Shown: in pieces, positions 10,330 to 18,777 of the stretch
Layout of the letters: every line of letters begins with the position of its first letter
Position numbering within the stretch: position 1 is the stretch's first letter
From: Streptomyces mobaraensis
GTDB taxonomy: Bacteria; Actinomycetota; Actinomycetes; Streptomycetales; Streptomycetaceae
DNA length: 64,000 nucleotides
NCBI RefSeq assembly: GCF_020099395.1
Contig: NZ_CP083590.1
Coordinates: 5,146,001-5,210,000, forward strand
Direction of reading: 5' to 3'
Position numbers and translations under genes: made by a program
The notes under the pieces: generated by a model
Database searches by the model: none
What the model was told of the DNA's origin: nothing
The model's input: only the letters and a program-made list of their open reading frames with translations

Positions 10330-11208
10330 TCAGTCGTCGATTCCCGAGCGCTCCACTCCCGCCACGATGTACCGCTGGAGGAACAGGAACACCACCAGCA
10401 GCGGCACGATCGAGACGGCCGCCGCCACGAACAGCTCGTGGAGATGGACCGTCTGCGCGTTGTTGAGCGTCGACAGCGCCACCTGGACCGTCCACGCGTC
10501 CCGGTCCTGGCCGATGACCAGCGGCCACAGGAACGCGTTCCAGGCGCCGATGAAGACGATCGTGCCGACGGCGGCGAAGACCGGCCGCGAGTTGGGGACG
10601 ACGACGCGCCAGTACGTCCGCCAGTACCCCAGCCCGTCCACCTGGGCCGCGTCCTCCAACTCCCGTGGGAAGCCCAGGAAGTACTGCCGGAAGACGAAGC
10701 AGGCGAAGGCGCTGAACAGGGTGGGCACGATCAGGCCGCGCAGGGTGGAGACCCAGCCCAGCGACGACACCAGCACGAACGAGGGCACGAAGGTGACGGC
10801 CGCCGGGACCATCAGGGTGCCCAGGATCGCGTAGAAGACGGCGTTCGCGTGCCGGTACGGGATGCGGGCCAGGCCGTACCCCGCGAGCGAGGCGAGGACC
10901 AGCGTGCCGATGGTCGTGGCGACCGCGATCAGCGTGGAGTTGAGCAGCGCGTGCGCCATCGGCACGTTCGGGTCGTCGAACAGCTCCCGGACGTTCGACC
11001 AGTGCGGCGCGCGGGGCAAGAAGGTCCAGTCGGGGGCGGTGATGTCGCTCTCCGACGCGAGCCCGTTCCGCAGCAGCAGGTAGAACGGGACCAGGAACAG
11101 CGCGGCCAGCGCGATCAGCAGCGTCAGCCGCAGCGCGCGGCCGGCGCGGACGAGGGCGTTGTGCACGGGGTTCGCACGCTGCTCGCGGTTTTCATGCGAC
11201 GGGGTCAT
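10330..11208 (-). CDS. Carbohydrate ABC importer permease (MalG type)
   Basis: A 292-residue inner-membrane protein with six predicted membrane helices. The EAA loop that contacts the ATPase is clear near residue 190: EDAAQVDGLGYWRTYWRVVVP. The long periplasmic-side loop after the first helix fits the MalG/CUT1 class. Its start is 4 bases from the stop of the partner permease, so the two are translationally linked. With the binding protein and the other permease it forms a three-gene importer that lacks an ATP-binding subunit. Confidence 0.9.
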   Translation of the reverse strand: MTPSHENREQRANPVHNALVRAGRALRLTLLIALAALFLVPFYLLLRNGLASESDITAPDWTFLPRAPHWSNVRELFDDPNVPMAHALLNSTLIAVATTIGTLVLASLAGYGLARIPYRHANAVFYAILGTLMVPAAVTFVPSFVLVSSLGWVSTLRGLIVPTLFSAFACFVFRQYFLGFPRELEDAAQVDGLGYWRTYWRVVVPNSRPVFAAVGTIVFIGAWNAFLWPLVIGQDRDAWTVQVALSTLNNAQTVHLHELFVAAAVSIVPLLVVFLFLQRYIVAGVERSGIDD

Positions 11209-11212
11209 GGTG

Positions 11213-12154
11213 TCACTCCTCCCTCCGGCCGAGGCCGGACCAGCGCGCCTGGACGACCGTGACCACCGCGATCACCAGCGCCAGCACGACCGCCCCCGCG
11301 CTGCCCAGGCCCAGGTCCTGCCCCTGGCCGAGCGCGGTGTAGTACAGGTAGACCAACGGCGGCCGGGCGTACGGCGGATAGCCGCGCGCGTCCGACAGCA
11401 GGTTGAAGAACTCGTCGAACGCCTGGAACGCGTTGATGACCAGCAGCAGCGCCACCGCCACCGAGGTGGCGCGCAGCGCGGGGAACGTGATGTACCGGAA
11501 CGTCTGCCAGCCGGGGCGCGCCCCGTCGAGCGCCGCCGCCTCGTACAGCCCGACGGGGATGCGCTGCAGCCCGGCCAGGAACAGGATCATGTAGAAGCCG
11601 GTCTGGAGCCAGAGCCGTACCGTGCCGATGACCAGCCAGTACCAGGGCGGATGGGTGGTCGCCAGCCAGGCGACGGGCTCGGCGCCGAACCAGCCGAGCA
11701 CGGTGTTGGCCAAGCCGAAGCGCACCCCGTTGAAGATCGACATCTTCCAGACGAGGGCGGCGACCACGTACGAGCAGGCGGTCGGCAGGAAGAAGACCGA
11801 GCGGAAGAACGCCTGTGCCCACCGGAGCCGGTTGACCGCCAGCGCCAGGGCGAGGGAGAGCGCGAACGTGGCGGGAACGATGATCGCGGAGAAGACGGCG
11901 AAGGTGGTCAGCGAGGAGCGGAACTCCGGGTCGGACAGGATGCGGCGGTAGTTGCCGAGGCCGGTGAAGTCGCGGGGCGTGACCGTGTTGTGCGCGTCGA
12001 AGAAGCTGAGGACGACGCTCCAGCCGAGCGGGACGTAGGTGAACAGGGCGAGCCCGGCGGCGAAGGGGCCGACGAAGACCCAGAACCAGAGGGTACGGTT
12101 CCGCTGCCGGCGGCCGGTCGCCAGGAGGCGGCGCCGGAGGGCGGCCGGCGGCAT
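11213..12154 (-). CDS. Carbohydrate ABC importer permease (MalF type)
   Basis: A 313-residue permease with six predicted helices. It starts with a basic cytoplasmic tail and the typical FVGPFAAGLALFTYVPLGWSVVLSF segment. The EAA motif YEAAALDGARPGWQTFRYITFP lies near residue 215. ATG at 12154 abuts the stop of the solute-binding gene with no gap. The region RGYPPYARPPLVYLYYTALGQGQ near the end is typical of CUT1 permeases for oligosaccharides. The sugar cannot be told from sequence. Confidence 0.9.
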   Translation of the reverse strand: MPPAALRRRLLATGRRQRNRTLWFWVFVGPFAAGLALFTYVPLGWSVVLSFFDAHNTVTPRDFTGLGNYRRILSDPEFRSSLTTFAVFSAIIVPATFALSLALALAVNRLRWAQAFFRSVFFLPTACSYVVAALVWKMSIFNGVRFGLANTVLGWFGAEPVAWLATTHPPWYWLVIGTVRLWLQTGFYMILFLAGLQRIPVGLYEAAALDGARPGWQTFRYITFPALRATSVAVALLLVINAFQAFDEFFNLLSDARGYPPYARPPLVYLYYTALGQGQDLGLGSAGAVVLALVIAVVTVVQARWSGLGRREE

Positions 12155-13414
12155 TCAGGACCTCTTCCGGACGCGGGCGAGCTCGGCCTCCGTCGTCCGC
12201 ACCACCGCCTTCAGCTGCCCCTCCGGATCGGCGCCGTCCTTGATGATCCGGCTCAGCGCGTCCTGGTAGGCCACCTTGCTCGCGACCGTCCACAGCAGCG
12301 GATCGGCGTGGCCGTGCTCGGCCGCGAACCGGGACGCCTCCGCGGCCGGCCCCTGCCGGAGCCGGTCCGCCTTCCGGGCGAGGGAGGTCCGGGCCGGGAG
12401 GTGCAGGCCGTAGGAGAGGGCGAAGTCCTGCTGGAAGCCGGTCTGTTCGACCCATAGCCAGCGGACGTACTCCTTGGCCTCCTCCTTCCGGCCGCTCCGC
12501 GCGCTGACCGCCGCCGCGTACGCCCCGACCGGGACCGCGGGCTTCCCCGCCGGGCCGTCGGCGGGGAACGGCAGCACCCCCACGTCGTCCCCGAGCGCCT
12601 TGGTGATCTGCGGCAGCGCCCAGAGCCCGGACCACTGCATGGCCGTGAGGCCCTGGACGAAGGCGGACGGATCGGACCAGTCGGCGGGCGCGCCCAGCAG
12701 CAGCGACTTGTCCTCGTACAGCCTGCGGATCTTGGCGAGGGTACGGGCGGCGGCCGGGTCGTCGAAGCCCACCGTGCCGTCGGCGGTGACGGGCGAGAGG
12801 CCGGCGGCGTACAGCGGGGTCGCGCCGAGGACGCCCGCGCCGCCGTCGTTGCCGAGGAAGAGGCCCTTGGTCCGCCGGTCGGTGAGCCGGCGGGCGGCGT
12901 CCACCAGCTCGTCGAGCGAGCGCGGCGGCCGGACGCCCGCCTTGTCGAGCAGGCTCCTGCGGTAGTAGAGGAGCTGGGTGTCGACGGTCTGGGGGATGCC
13001 CCAGATCCGGCCGCCGTGCGTCTTGGGCGCCAGGACGGCCTGCTGGAAGTCGTCCTTGACGTCCTTGAGCAGATCGGTGAGGTCGACGACCTGCCCGCCG
13101 AGGATCTGGTCGAGGGTCGGGCCGTTGACCTCGAACACGTCCGGGCCGGAGCCGGAGAGCAGGGCGGCGGCGGTCTGCTGGTCGTAGTTGCCCGGCCGCC
13201 ACTGGACGGAGACCCGGGTCTTCTTGTACGCGGCGGCGTAGCGCCGGACCGCCTGCTCGGTGCCCGCCTCCCCGTACTGGTGGTACCAGTGCGACAGGCC
13301 GCCGCCCGAACCGCCGCCTGCACGGCCGGTGTTGGAGCCGCACGCGGCGGCGGTCGCGCCGGCGAGCGCGAGGCCGCCGCCGGCGGCGAGGAGTCGTCTG
13401 CGGGTGATCGGCAT
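12155..13414 (-). CDS. Extracellular sugar-binding lipoprotein
   Basis: A 419-residue solute-binding protein. The N-terminus has TRRRLLAAGG, a Tat-like twin arginine run, then a hydrophobic stretch and a lipobox ending at Cys25 (ATAAAC), followed by a Gly/Ser-rich linker. The mature part has LSHWYHQYG, SGPDVFEVNGPTLDQIL and the NDGGAGVLG-type hinge of family 1 binding proteins (MalE class). It would deliver a sugar to the two permeases transcribed after it. First gene of the operon, divergent from the glycosyltransferase across a 388-base gap with repeated sites. Confidence 0.9.
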   Translation of the reverse strand: MPITRRRLLAAGGGLALAGATAAACGSNTGRAGGGSGGGLSHWYHQYGEAGTEQAVRRYAAAYKKTRVSVQWRPGNYDQQTAAALLSGSGPDVFEVNGPTLDQILGGQVVDLTDLLKDVKDDFQQAVLAPKTHGGRIWGIPQTVDTQLLYYRRSLLDKAGVRPPRSLDELVDAARRLTDRRTKGLFLGNDGGAGVLGATPLYAAGLSPVTADGTVGFDDPAAARTLAKIRRLYEDKSLLLGAPADWSDPSAFVQGLTAMQWSGLWALPQITKALGDDVGVLPFPADGPAGKPAVPVGAYAAAVSARSGRKEEAKEYVRWLWVEQTGFQQDFALSYGLHLPARTSLARKADRLRQGPAAEASRFAAEHGHADPLLWTVASKVAYQDALSRIIKDGADPEGQLKAVVRTTEAELARVRKRS

Positions 13415-13802
13415 GGTGCTGTCCCCCTTGGGTGCTTCGGCAGTGCGTGCACGGCCGGTGGTTCCGGCCGCCCTCCGTGGCCTGACAGATCAACGAGCGG
13501 CTCCGCCGGCCGGTGGCCGGGCCGGTGCGCCGGCTGTCCGGTGTGCGGGCCCGGCTGGTGGCCCGACAGGTCAACGATCAACGATGCGGCGCGATCACGA
13601 CAGGGGTGTTGCACGGGCATGTCGATCGTTCCAGCCACCGGGAACGCCCGGGTCACACACCGTGGCCGGTCGATTTTCGGACAGTCGTTCGGGATATCAC
13701 CCTCGTATACCCTGAAATGGCCCGTGCCGGGGACCCGGCCGGCACCGACCAGCCCACCCGGCCGGGAGCCACGCCCCGACCGCAGGAACGGAGCGCGCAC
13801 CC
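13415..13802. promoter_or_regulatory. Divergent promoter region of sugar importer and glycosyltransferase
   Basis: A 388-base gap without coding sense. The clearest feature is a direct repeat (T/C)GACAG(A/G)TCAACGA at 13483-13496 and 13564-13577, 81 bases apart, the second running on into ATCAACG. These could be half sites of a sugar-responsive repressor, though no LacI- or ROK-type gene is adjacent. A second AT-richer patch near 13690-13720 (GTATACCCT) may hold the promoter of the glycosyltransferase. Confidence 0.45.
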
Positions 13803-15833
13803 ATGCCCGGCCCGGACGTCACGGTCATCATCGCCGCGTACAACGCCATGCCGTACGTGACCCGCAGTGTCACGTCCGTGCTCGGCCAGACCCTGGGGGC
13901 CGACCGGATCGAACTGATCGTCGTCGACGACGGCTCCACCGACGGCACCGCCGCCGAGCTGGACCGGCTCGCGGCCGACGCGCCGTGCATGCGCGTGATC
14001 CACCAGCCGAACTCCGGCGGACCCGCGGGACCGCGCAACCTCGGCCTGGACCGCGCCACCGGCCGCCACGTCTTCTTCCTGGACGCCGACGACCACCTCG
14101 GGCCGGAGGCCCTGGAGCGCATGGTCGCCGCCGCCGACAAGAACGGCTCCGACGTCGTCCTCGGCCGGATCGTCGGGGAGGGCGGCCGCCGCGCGCCCAC
14201 GTCCATGTTCGGCCGGAACCAGCCGAAGACCGACGTGTTCTCGTCCCGCGTCTACTGGACGCTCAACCCGATGAAGCTCTTCCGGCGCGAGCTGATCGAC
14301 CGGCTCGGGCTGCGCTTCGAGACCGGCCTGTCGATCGGCGAGGACCAGCCGTTCACCGCGACCGCCTACCTGGAGGCCGCCGCGATCTCCGTCGTCGCCG
14401 ACTACGACTGCCTGTACTGGGTGGCCCGCGAGGACGGCAACAACATCACCGCGCAGCCGCACGGCACCCGGATGCGCATGGACCTGTTCCGGATGATGAC
14501 CGAACTGGTCGCCCGGCACACCGAACCGGGCGACCGCCGTGACGTGTTGATGCACCGTCACTTCGCCGTCGAACTGCGCGACGCCGTCCTCCAGCTCTGC
14601 CGCGAGCCCTACCGCGACACCCAGGACGCGCTCCTCAAGGAGCTCGGCGAGCTGATCGAGCCGTACTACCACGAGGGCCTGGCTGCCCGGCTGCCCGCCA
14701 TGGTCCGGCTGCGCTGCCACCTCATCCGGGAGGGCCTCCTCGACGAGCTCCTCACCGTCGTCCGCTGGGAACTCGACCGGGGAGCCGCCAGCTACGGCAT
14801 CACCACGCTCGCCGCCTCCGCCGCCCAGGGCCCCGACATCCTCACCGAGGACGGCCGCGCGTACGCGGAGTACCCCTACTTCCGCGACTCCACGCTCAAC
14901 ATCCCCGACGACTGCTACGACATCACCTCCGAACTGCGCGTCCGCCATTTCCTGGAGACCGCCGAGCTGGAGGGCGGCACGCTGCGGCTGGCCGGGCACG
15001 CCTACGTGCACCGAATAGCCGGCGAGACCGCCGTCGAACTGCTCCTGCGCAAGCGCGGCAGCGCCGTCGAACACCGCCTCCCCGTGCGGCGCGTCCCCAC
15101 CCCGGACCTGGGCGCGGACGAGGAGGGAGGGACCGGCGGGCAGTTCCGCTACCCGGACGCGGGCTTCGACGTGACCGTGGACCTCGCCACGGCGGCCGGC
15201 GGGGCGCCGCTGGGCCCGGGCCTGTGGGACTTCACCCTGGCGGTTGACGCCCAGGGTGTTCGGAAGGAAGCGCGCCTCGGCAGCCGGCGGGCGGAGACGG
15301 TCAGCGACGAGACGGTGACGGTGGTGACGGGGGAGGGGACGGCGGCTGCCCTCTTCACCACCAAGCCGTACCGGAATCTCTCGCTCGATGTGGGGGAGAC
15401 ACGGCATCGTGTGCTGCCGCACCTGGCCGTGGACGGCGCCGCGTGGGCCTCGGAGGGCCCGGCCACCCTTTCCGTGACCGGCCGTTGCACCCTTTCCGGC
15501 TGGCCGGACGGAGCGTTGGCGCTGCGGGCCACCGAGGTGGCGAGTGGGGCGGTGCGGTCCGTGCCTGTGGTGCCGGGCGCGGACGGGGCTTTCTCCGTGC
15601 GGTACGACTGCGCCGCCGCGCCGGGGGAGTGGCGCTTCGAGCTGCGGCTCTCGGCCGGGGCCGGGGAATGGGTCGTTCCTGTGCCGCCGCAGGGGCGGTT
15701 GGCGGCGGCGAAGTGGCAGCGGATCGGGTTGCCGTGGTACGCGAAGGTTGTTGAGGGGCGGGATGTGTTGGTGGTGCGGGTGGGACGTGTGGAGCTGTTG
15801 AAGGGGGTGCGGGGGCGGTTGAAGCGGCGGTAG
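13803..15833 (+). CDS. Family 2 glycosyltransferase with a long beta-rich C-terminal part
   Basis: A 676-residue protein. Residues 1-230 are a GT-A fold: VTVIIAAYNAMPYV, VVDDGSTDGT, the metal-binding DADDH and the acceptor-side IGEDQPFT. The middle is helical. From about residue 370 onward the sequence looks beta-rich and repetitive (VRHFLETAELEGGTLRLAGHAYVHRI..., GLWDFTLAVD, GEWRFELRL), which suggests Ig-like or carbohydrate-binding modules. Large two-part enzymes like this decorate cell-wall glycopolymers such as teichoic acids; that role is inferred. There is no signal or membrane segment. The last ~60 codons switch to G/T-rich codons just before repeat copy B. Confidence 0.82.
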   Translation: MPGPDVTVIIAAYNAMPYVTRSVTSVLGQTLGADRIELIVVDDGSTDGTAAELDRLAADAPCMRVIHQPNSGGPAGPRNLGLDRATGRHVFFLDADDHLGPEALERMVAAADKNGSDVVLGRIVGEGGRRAPTSMFGRNQPKTDVFSSRVYWTLNPMKLFRRELIDRLGLRFETGLSIGEDQPFTATAYLEAAAISVVADYDCLYWVAREDGNNITAQPHGTRMRMDLFRMMTELVARHTEPGDRRDVLMHRHFAVELRDAVLQLCREPYRDTQDALLKELGELIEPYYHEGLAARLPAMVRLRCHLIREGLLDELLTVVRWELDRGAASYGITTLAASAAQGPDILTEDGRAYAEYPYFRDSTLNIPDDCYDITSELRVRHFLETAELEGGTLRLAGHAYVHRIAGETAVELLLRKRGSAVEHRLPVRRVPTPDLGADEEGGTGGQFRYPDAGFDVTVDLATAAGGAPLGPGLWDFTLAVDAQGVRKEARLGSRRAETVSDETVTVVTGEGTAAALFTTKPYRNLSLDVGETRHRVLPHLAVDGAAWASEGPATLSVTGRCTLSGWPDGALALRATEVASGAVRSVPVVPGADGAFSVRYDCAAAPGEWRFELRLSAGAGEWVVPVPPQGRLAAAKWQRIGLPWYAKVVEGRDVLVVRVGRVELLKGVRGRLKRR

Positions 15834-15840
15834 CCGCTTG

Positions 15841-16038
15841 GGGGGTGTGCCCCGGTCCCTCCCTTTCACCGTTTCTTGCGGGGGCTGCGCCCCCGCACCC
15901 CCGAAACCGCGCTCCGCGCGGTTGTCCTCAATCGCCGGACGGGCTGAAATCAGCCCGTCCGGCGATTGAGGACAAGGGGGTCTGGGGCGCAGCCCCAGGA
16001 AACGGTGAAAGAGTGGGACCGGGGCACAGCCCGCCGCA
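15841..16038 (+). repeat. Intergenic palindromic element, copy B (full, most symmetrical)
   Basis: Nested inverted repeats run the whole length. GTGCCCCGGTCCC at 15847-15859 matches 16015-16027. TTTCACCGTTTC at 15864-15875 matches 15999-16010. At the apex, 24-base arms at 15924-15947 and 15950-15973 are exact complements with only two bases between. A short hairpin (CGCGCTCCGCGCG) decorates the left arm. It sits between two convergent genes and overlaps neither by more than the last codons of the permease gene start region at its right end. Confidence 0.9.
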
Positions 16039-16045
16039 GGCGGCC

Positions 16046-17914
16046 TCAGCCCACCCGGAACCGCAGCCGGCAGATCACCGCGTCCGTATCCCGCCGCACC
16101 GCGTGCGCGACCACCGCCCCCCGCTGGTTCTGCAGCAACCGCTGCCAGAGCCGGGCCGGTTCCACCTCCGGGATGAGGACGATGACCCGGTTGTCGGGGT
16201 GGCGGTCGGCGACTTCCTGAACGTAGTCGACGATAGGGCGCCCCAGCGCCCGGTCCGGGGCGGGGAGTTCGACCAGCTCGACGCCCGGCCTCCACAACTC
16301 CCAGTCGCGCCGCAGCGATTCGACGGCACGGCGCCCCTCCGCGTCGGGCGGAGCGACGGTCACGGCGACGACCTCGTCGCCGAGAGAAACGGCGGCGGTC
16401 AGCGCCTTGCTGGTGAGGCGCGAGAGGGACGAGACGGGCACGACGACGACGGAGTGGCAGCGGCGGGGCGCCTCCGGCACCCGGCCCAGCGCCAGCCGGT
16501 CGCCGATCCGGGTGTACGCGCGGTGGACCGCCTCGAAGGCCAGCACTATCAGGGGGAGCGCGAGGACGATGAGCCAGGCGCCCTCGGTGAACTTCGTGGC
16601 GGTGACGACGACCGCCGACACCCCGGTGAGCAGCGCCCCGAAACCGTTCAGCACGGCCTTGCCGCGCCACCCGGGCGACCGTTCCAGGCGCCAGTGCCGG
16701 ACCATGCCGACCTGGCAGACGGTGAAGCCGACGAACACCCCGATCGCGAACAGCGGCACCAGCGTGTTGACGTCGCCGCCGGAGAAGACCAGCAGCAGTG
16801 CCGAGACGGCGGCCAGCGCGAGGACGCCGTGCCGGTGCACCTGGCGGTCGGCCTTGAGGGCGAAGACGTGGGGCAGGTAGTTGTCCCGGGCGAGGAGGCT
16901 CATCAGGACGGGCAGCCCGCCGAAGGAGGTGTTGGCGGCCAGCGCCAGCAGCACGACGGTCGCGAACTGCACGACGTAGAAGGCCCAGTTGTGGCCGAGC
17001 GAGGCGTCCGCCAGCTGGGCGAGGACGGTGACGCCCTCCACCGGCTGGAGGTGGAAGCGGCCGATGAGCACGGACAGCCCGATGAGCATCGCGCCCAGCA
17101 GCGCGCCGAGCGCCACCTCCGTGCGCTGGGCGCGGCGGGCCCGCGGGGCACGGAAGGAGGGCACGGCGTTGGCCACGGCCTCGACGCCGGTGAGGGCGGA
17201 GCAGCCGGCGGCGAACGCCTTGAGCAGCAGCAGGGCGCCGACCGTGGTCGCGTCGGAGCTCAGCGCGGACACGTGCCCGGCGGCGGCCTCGGTGCTCGCG
17301 GGCGCGTCACGGCACAGCCCGACGACGATCATCGTGAGGATCGAGCCGACGAAGACGGCGGTCGGGACGATGAACGCCTTCGCCGACTCCGCGATGCCCC
17401 GCAGGTTCACCCCCGTGACCAGCGCCAGGACACCCAGGCAGATCCACAGCCGGTGGGCGTGGAGGGCGGGGAAGGCGGAGGTGAGGGCGGCGACGCCGGC
17501 GGTGACGGAGACCGCCACGTTCAGCACGTAGTCCAGGACCAGTGAGGCGGCGGTGACGAGGGAGGTGCGGCGGCCGAGGTGGCGCTTGGCCACCGCGTAC
17601 GAGCCGCCGCCGTCCGGGAAGGCGGCGATGACCTGCCGGTAGGACGCGACGAGCACGGCGAGCAGGGTCGCGATGGCGAGGGTGACGGGCAGGGTGCAGC
17701 CCAGTCCGTGGGCGCCGGCCGCGGCCAGCACGAGGACGATCGACTCGGGGCCGTACGCGACGGAGGCCATCGCGTCGAGCGAGAGCGCGGCCAGGCCCTG
17801 GAGGGCGGTGAGCCGGTGCTCCTCTTCCCGGAGGCCCTCGCGCCCGGCCTCCGTATCCGGCGGTTCCTCGCCGGTCCCGTCGGGCCGTTCTTCCGTGTGG
17901 GCCGGCGTGGACAT
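16046..17914 (-). CDS. APC-superfamily permease, KimA-like (putative potassium or amino-acid transporter)
   Basis: A 622-residue membrane protein with about 12 helices and a soluble C-terminal domain of about 170 residues. The first membrane part, LDAMASVAYGPESIVLVL, then SYRQVIAAFPDGGGSYAVAKRHLG and TSFGGLPVLMSLLARDNYLP, match the KimA/YdaO branch of APC transporters rather than ordinary amino-acid permeases. In Bacillus KimA is a high-affinity potassium importer controlled by c-di-AMP; I infer but cannot prove the same substrate. The C-terminal part (SVVVVPVSSLSR..., NRVIVLIPEVEPARLWQRLLQNQRG) looks like a universal-stress-type nucleotide-binding fold. ATG at 17914. Upstream CTTGGCG repeats suggest response-regulator control. 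Confidence 0.78.
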   Translation of the reverse strand: MSTPAHTEERPDGTGEEPPDTEAGREGLREEEHRLTALQGLAALSLDAMASVAYGPESIVLVLAAAGAHGLGCTLPVTLAIATLLAVLVASYRQVIAAFPDGGGSYAVAKRHLGRRTSLVTAASLVLDYVLNVAVSVTAGVAALTSAFPALHAHRLWICLGVLALVTGVNLRGIAESAKAFIVPTAVFVGSILTMIVVGLCRDAPASTEAAAGHVSALSSDATTVGALLLLKAFAAGCSALTGVEAVANAVPSFRAPRARRAQRTEVALGALLGAMLIGLSVLIGRFHLQPVEGVTVLAQLADASLGHNWAFYVVQFATVVLLALAANTSFGGLPVLMSLLARDNYLPHVFALKADRQVHRHGVLALAAVSALLLVFSGGDVNTLVPLFAIGVFVGFTVCQVGMVRHWRLERSPGWRGKAVLNGFGALLTGVSAVVVTATKFTEGAWLIVLALPLIVLAFEAVHRAYTRIGDRLALGRVPEAPRRCHSVVVVPVSSLSRLTSKALTAAVSLGDEVVAVTVAPPDAEGRRAVESLRRDWELWRPGVELVELPAPDRALGRPIVDYVQEVADRHPDNRVIVLIPEVEPARLWQRLLQNQRGAVVAHAVRRDTDAVICRLRFRVG

Positions 17915-17980
17915 CTCTGTTCGTACCTCCGTGACGTGGGAGGCCCAGCCTGCGGCGGAGGCGACCGGAAATCACTGGTC

Positions 17981-18103
17981 CTTGGCGGTCTCTTGGCGCC
18001 TTCCGTTGCCATCTTGGCGCTTCTTTAACGGAAGTTGACCGACGCTCTGTCAAGAGGACATCAGGAGACCGTCAGGTTCGGACACGTTTCCGTCAGCTTG
18101 GCG
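17981..18103. promoter_or_regulatory. Four CTTGGCG direct repeats before the KimA-like gene
   Basis: CTTGGCG occurs at 17981, 17992, 18013 and 18097 on the plus strand (CGCCAAG in the direction of the permease gene). The first three starts are 11 and 21 bases apart, on one face of the helix. Between the third and fourth lies TTGACAGAGCG on the coding strand, a likely -35. Phased direct repeats are the usual site form for OmpR/KdpE-type response regulators. The regulator gene is not nearby. Confidence 0.6.
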
Positions 18104-18148
18104 TCAATGGGCGCGGGATCACCGGCCGGACGGCCCTAACCTCGCGCC

Positions 18149-18724
18149 ATGGGACGGCGACCGACGGTAAGGACGCGCAGACACGGGCCCCGCTCCGGGC
18201 GCCCCGCCGCCACGGCCACCGACGGCGTACTCGCCCGGGACCGCCACTGGCGGCGCGAGGCCCGCGAGGCGTGGTGCTGGGGAACGGCGCTCGGCGGCCT
18301 CCTCACCCTTGTCGACCTGCTGCGCGGCGAGCTCGACGCACCCCGCGCCTGCAGCTGGGCCGCGCTCGGCACGCTCCTGGTGGCGGTCCTGCGGCCGCCG
18401 CGCGTCACCGCCGGCGACGGCTGGCTGGCCTCCCGCGGCCTCCTCCGCGAGCGGCGGGTCCGGACGGACCTGCTCACCCGCGTACGGCAGTCGGACGGGG
18501 TGGCGCCCCGGCTCGTCCTCCGCGACGTGGGCGGAGGGCGGGTCGAGGTCGACCCGCGGGTGCTGCGGACCAATCCGCTGCTGTGGCACGAGCTGGAGAC
18601 GGGAGCCCGGAAGGCGTTGGCACGGGGGCTGTTGCGGGAGGGCGCGCCGGTGCTCGCGGCTCTGGCGAGCCGGATCGACGGGGACGGGGTGCGGGGGATC
18701 CTGCGTGCGTCGGGGCTGGAGTGA
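18149..18724 (+). CDS. Small membrane-associated protein of unknown function
   Basis: A 191-residue protein I do not recognise. A basic, Arg-rich N-terminus (about 50 residues) is followed by two short hydrophobic segments (AWCWGTALGGLLTLVDLL and SWAALGTLLVAVLRPP). The soluble remainder has GDGWLASRGLLRERRVRTDLLTRVR and RLVLRDVGGGRVEVDPRVLRTNPLLW. That tail resembles the PH-like domains that follow two-helix hairpins in many actinobacterial membrane proteins. It is divergent from the KimA-like gene and shares its upstream region. Confidence 0.75.
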   Translation: MGRRPTVRTRRHGPRSGRPAATATDGVLARDRHWRREAREAWCWGTALGGLLTLVDLLRGELDAPRACSWAALGTLLVAVLRPPRVTAGDGWLASRGLLRERRVRTDLLTRVRQSDGVAPRLVLRDVGGGRVEVDPRVLRTNPLLWHELETGARKALARGLLREGAPVLAALASRIDGDGVRGILRASGLE

Positions 18725-18777
18725 GAACGTTCCGTTTCCGCCCTCGGCCGGGCTCACCCGGTGGCGAACCAGGGGCG

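Noticed and set aside
13653..16670. 1005-residue minus-strand frame over the glycosyltransferase and repeat B
   Set aside because: It runs through the palindromic repeat and antisense of two real genes and has no family features.
17915..18148. A c-di-AMP (ydaO-type) riboswitch before the KimA-like gene
   Set aside because: I looked for a conserved GGxxx leader and long nested stems and saw only direct repeats; the leader also seems too short.
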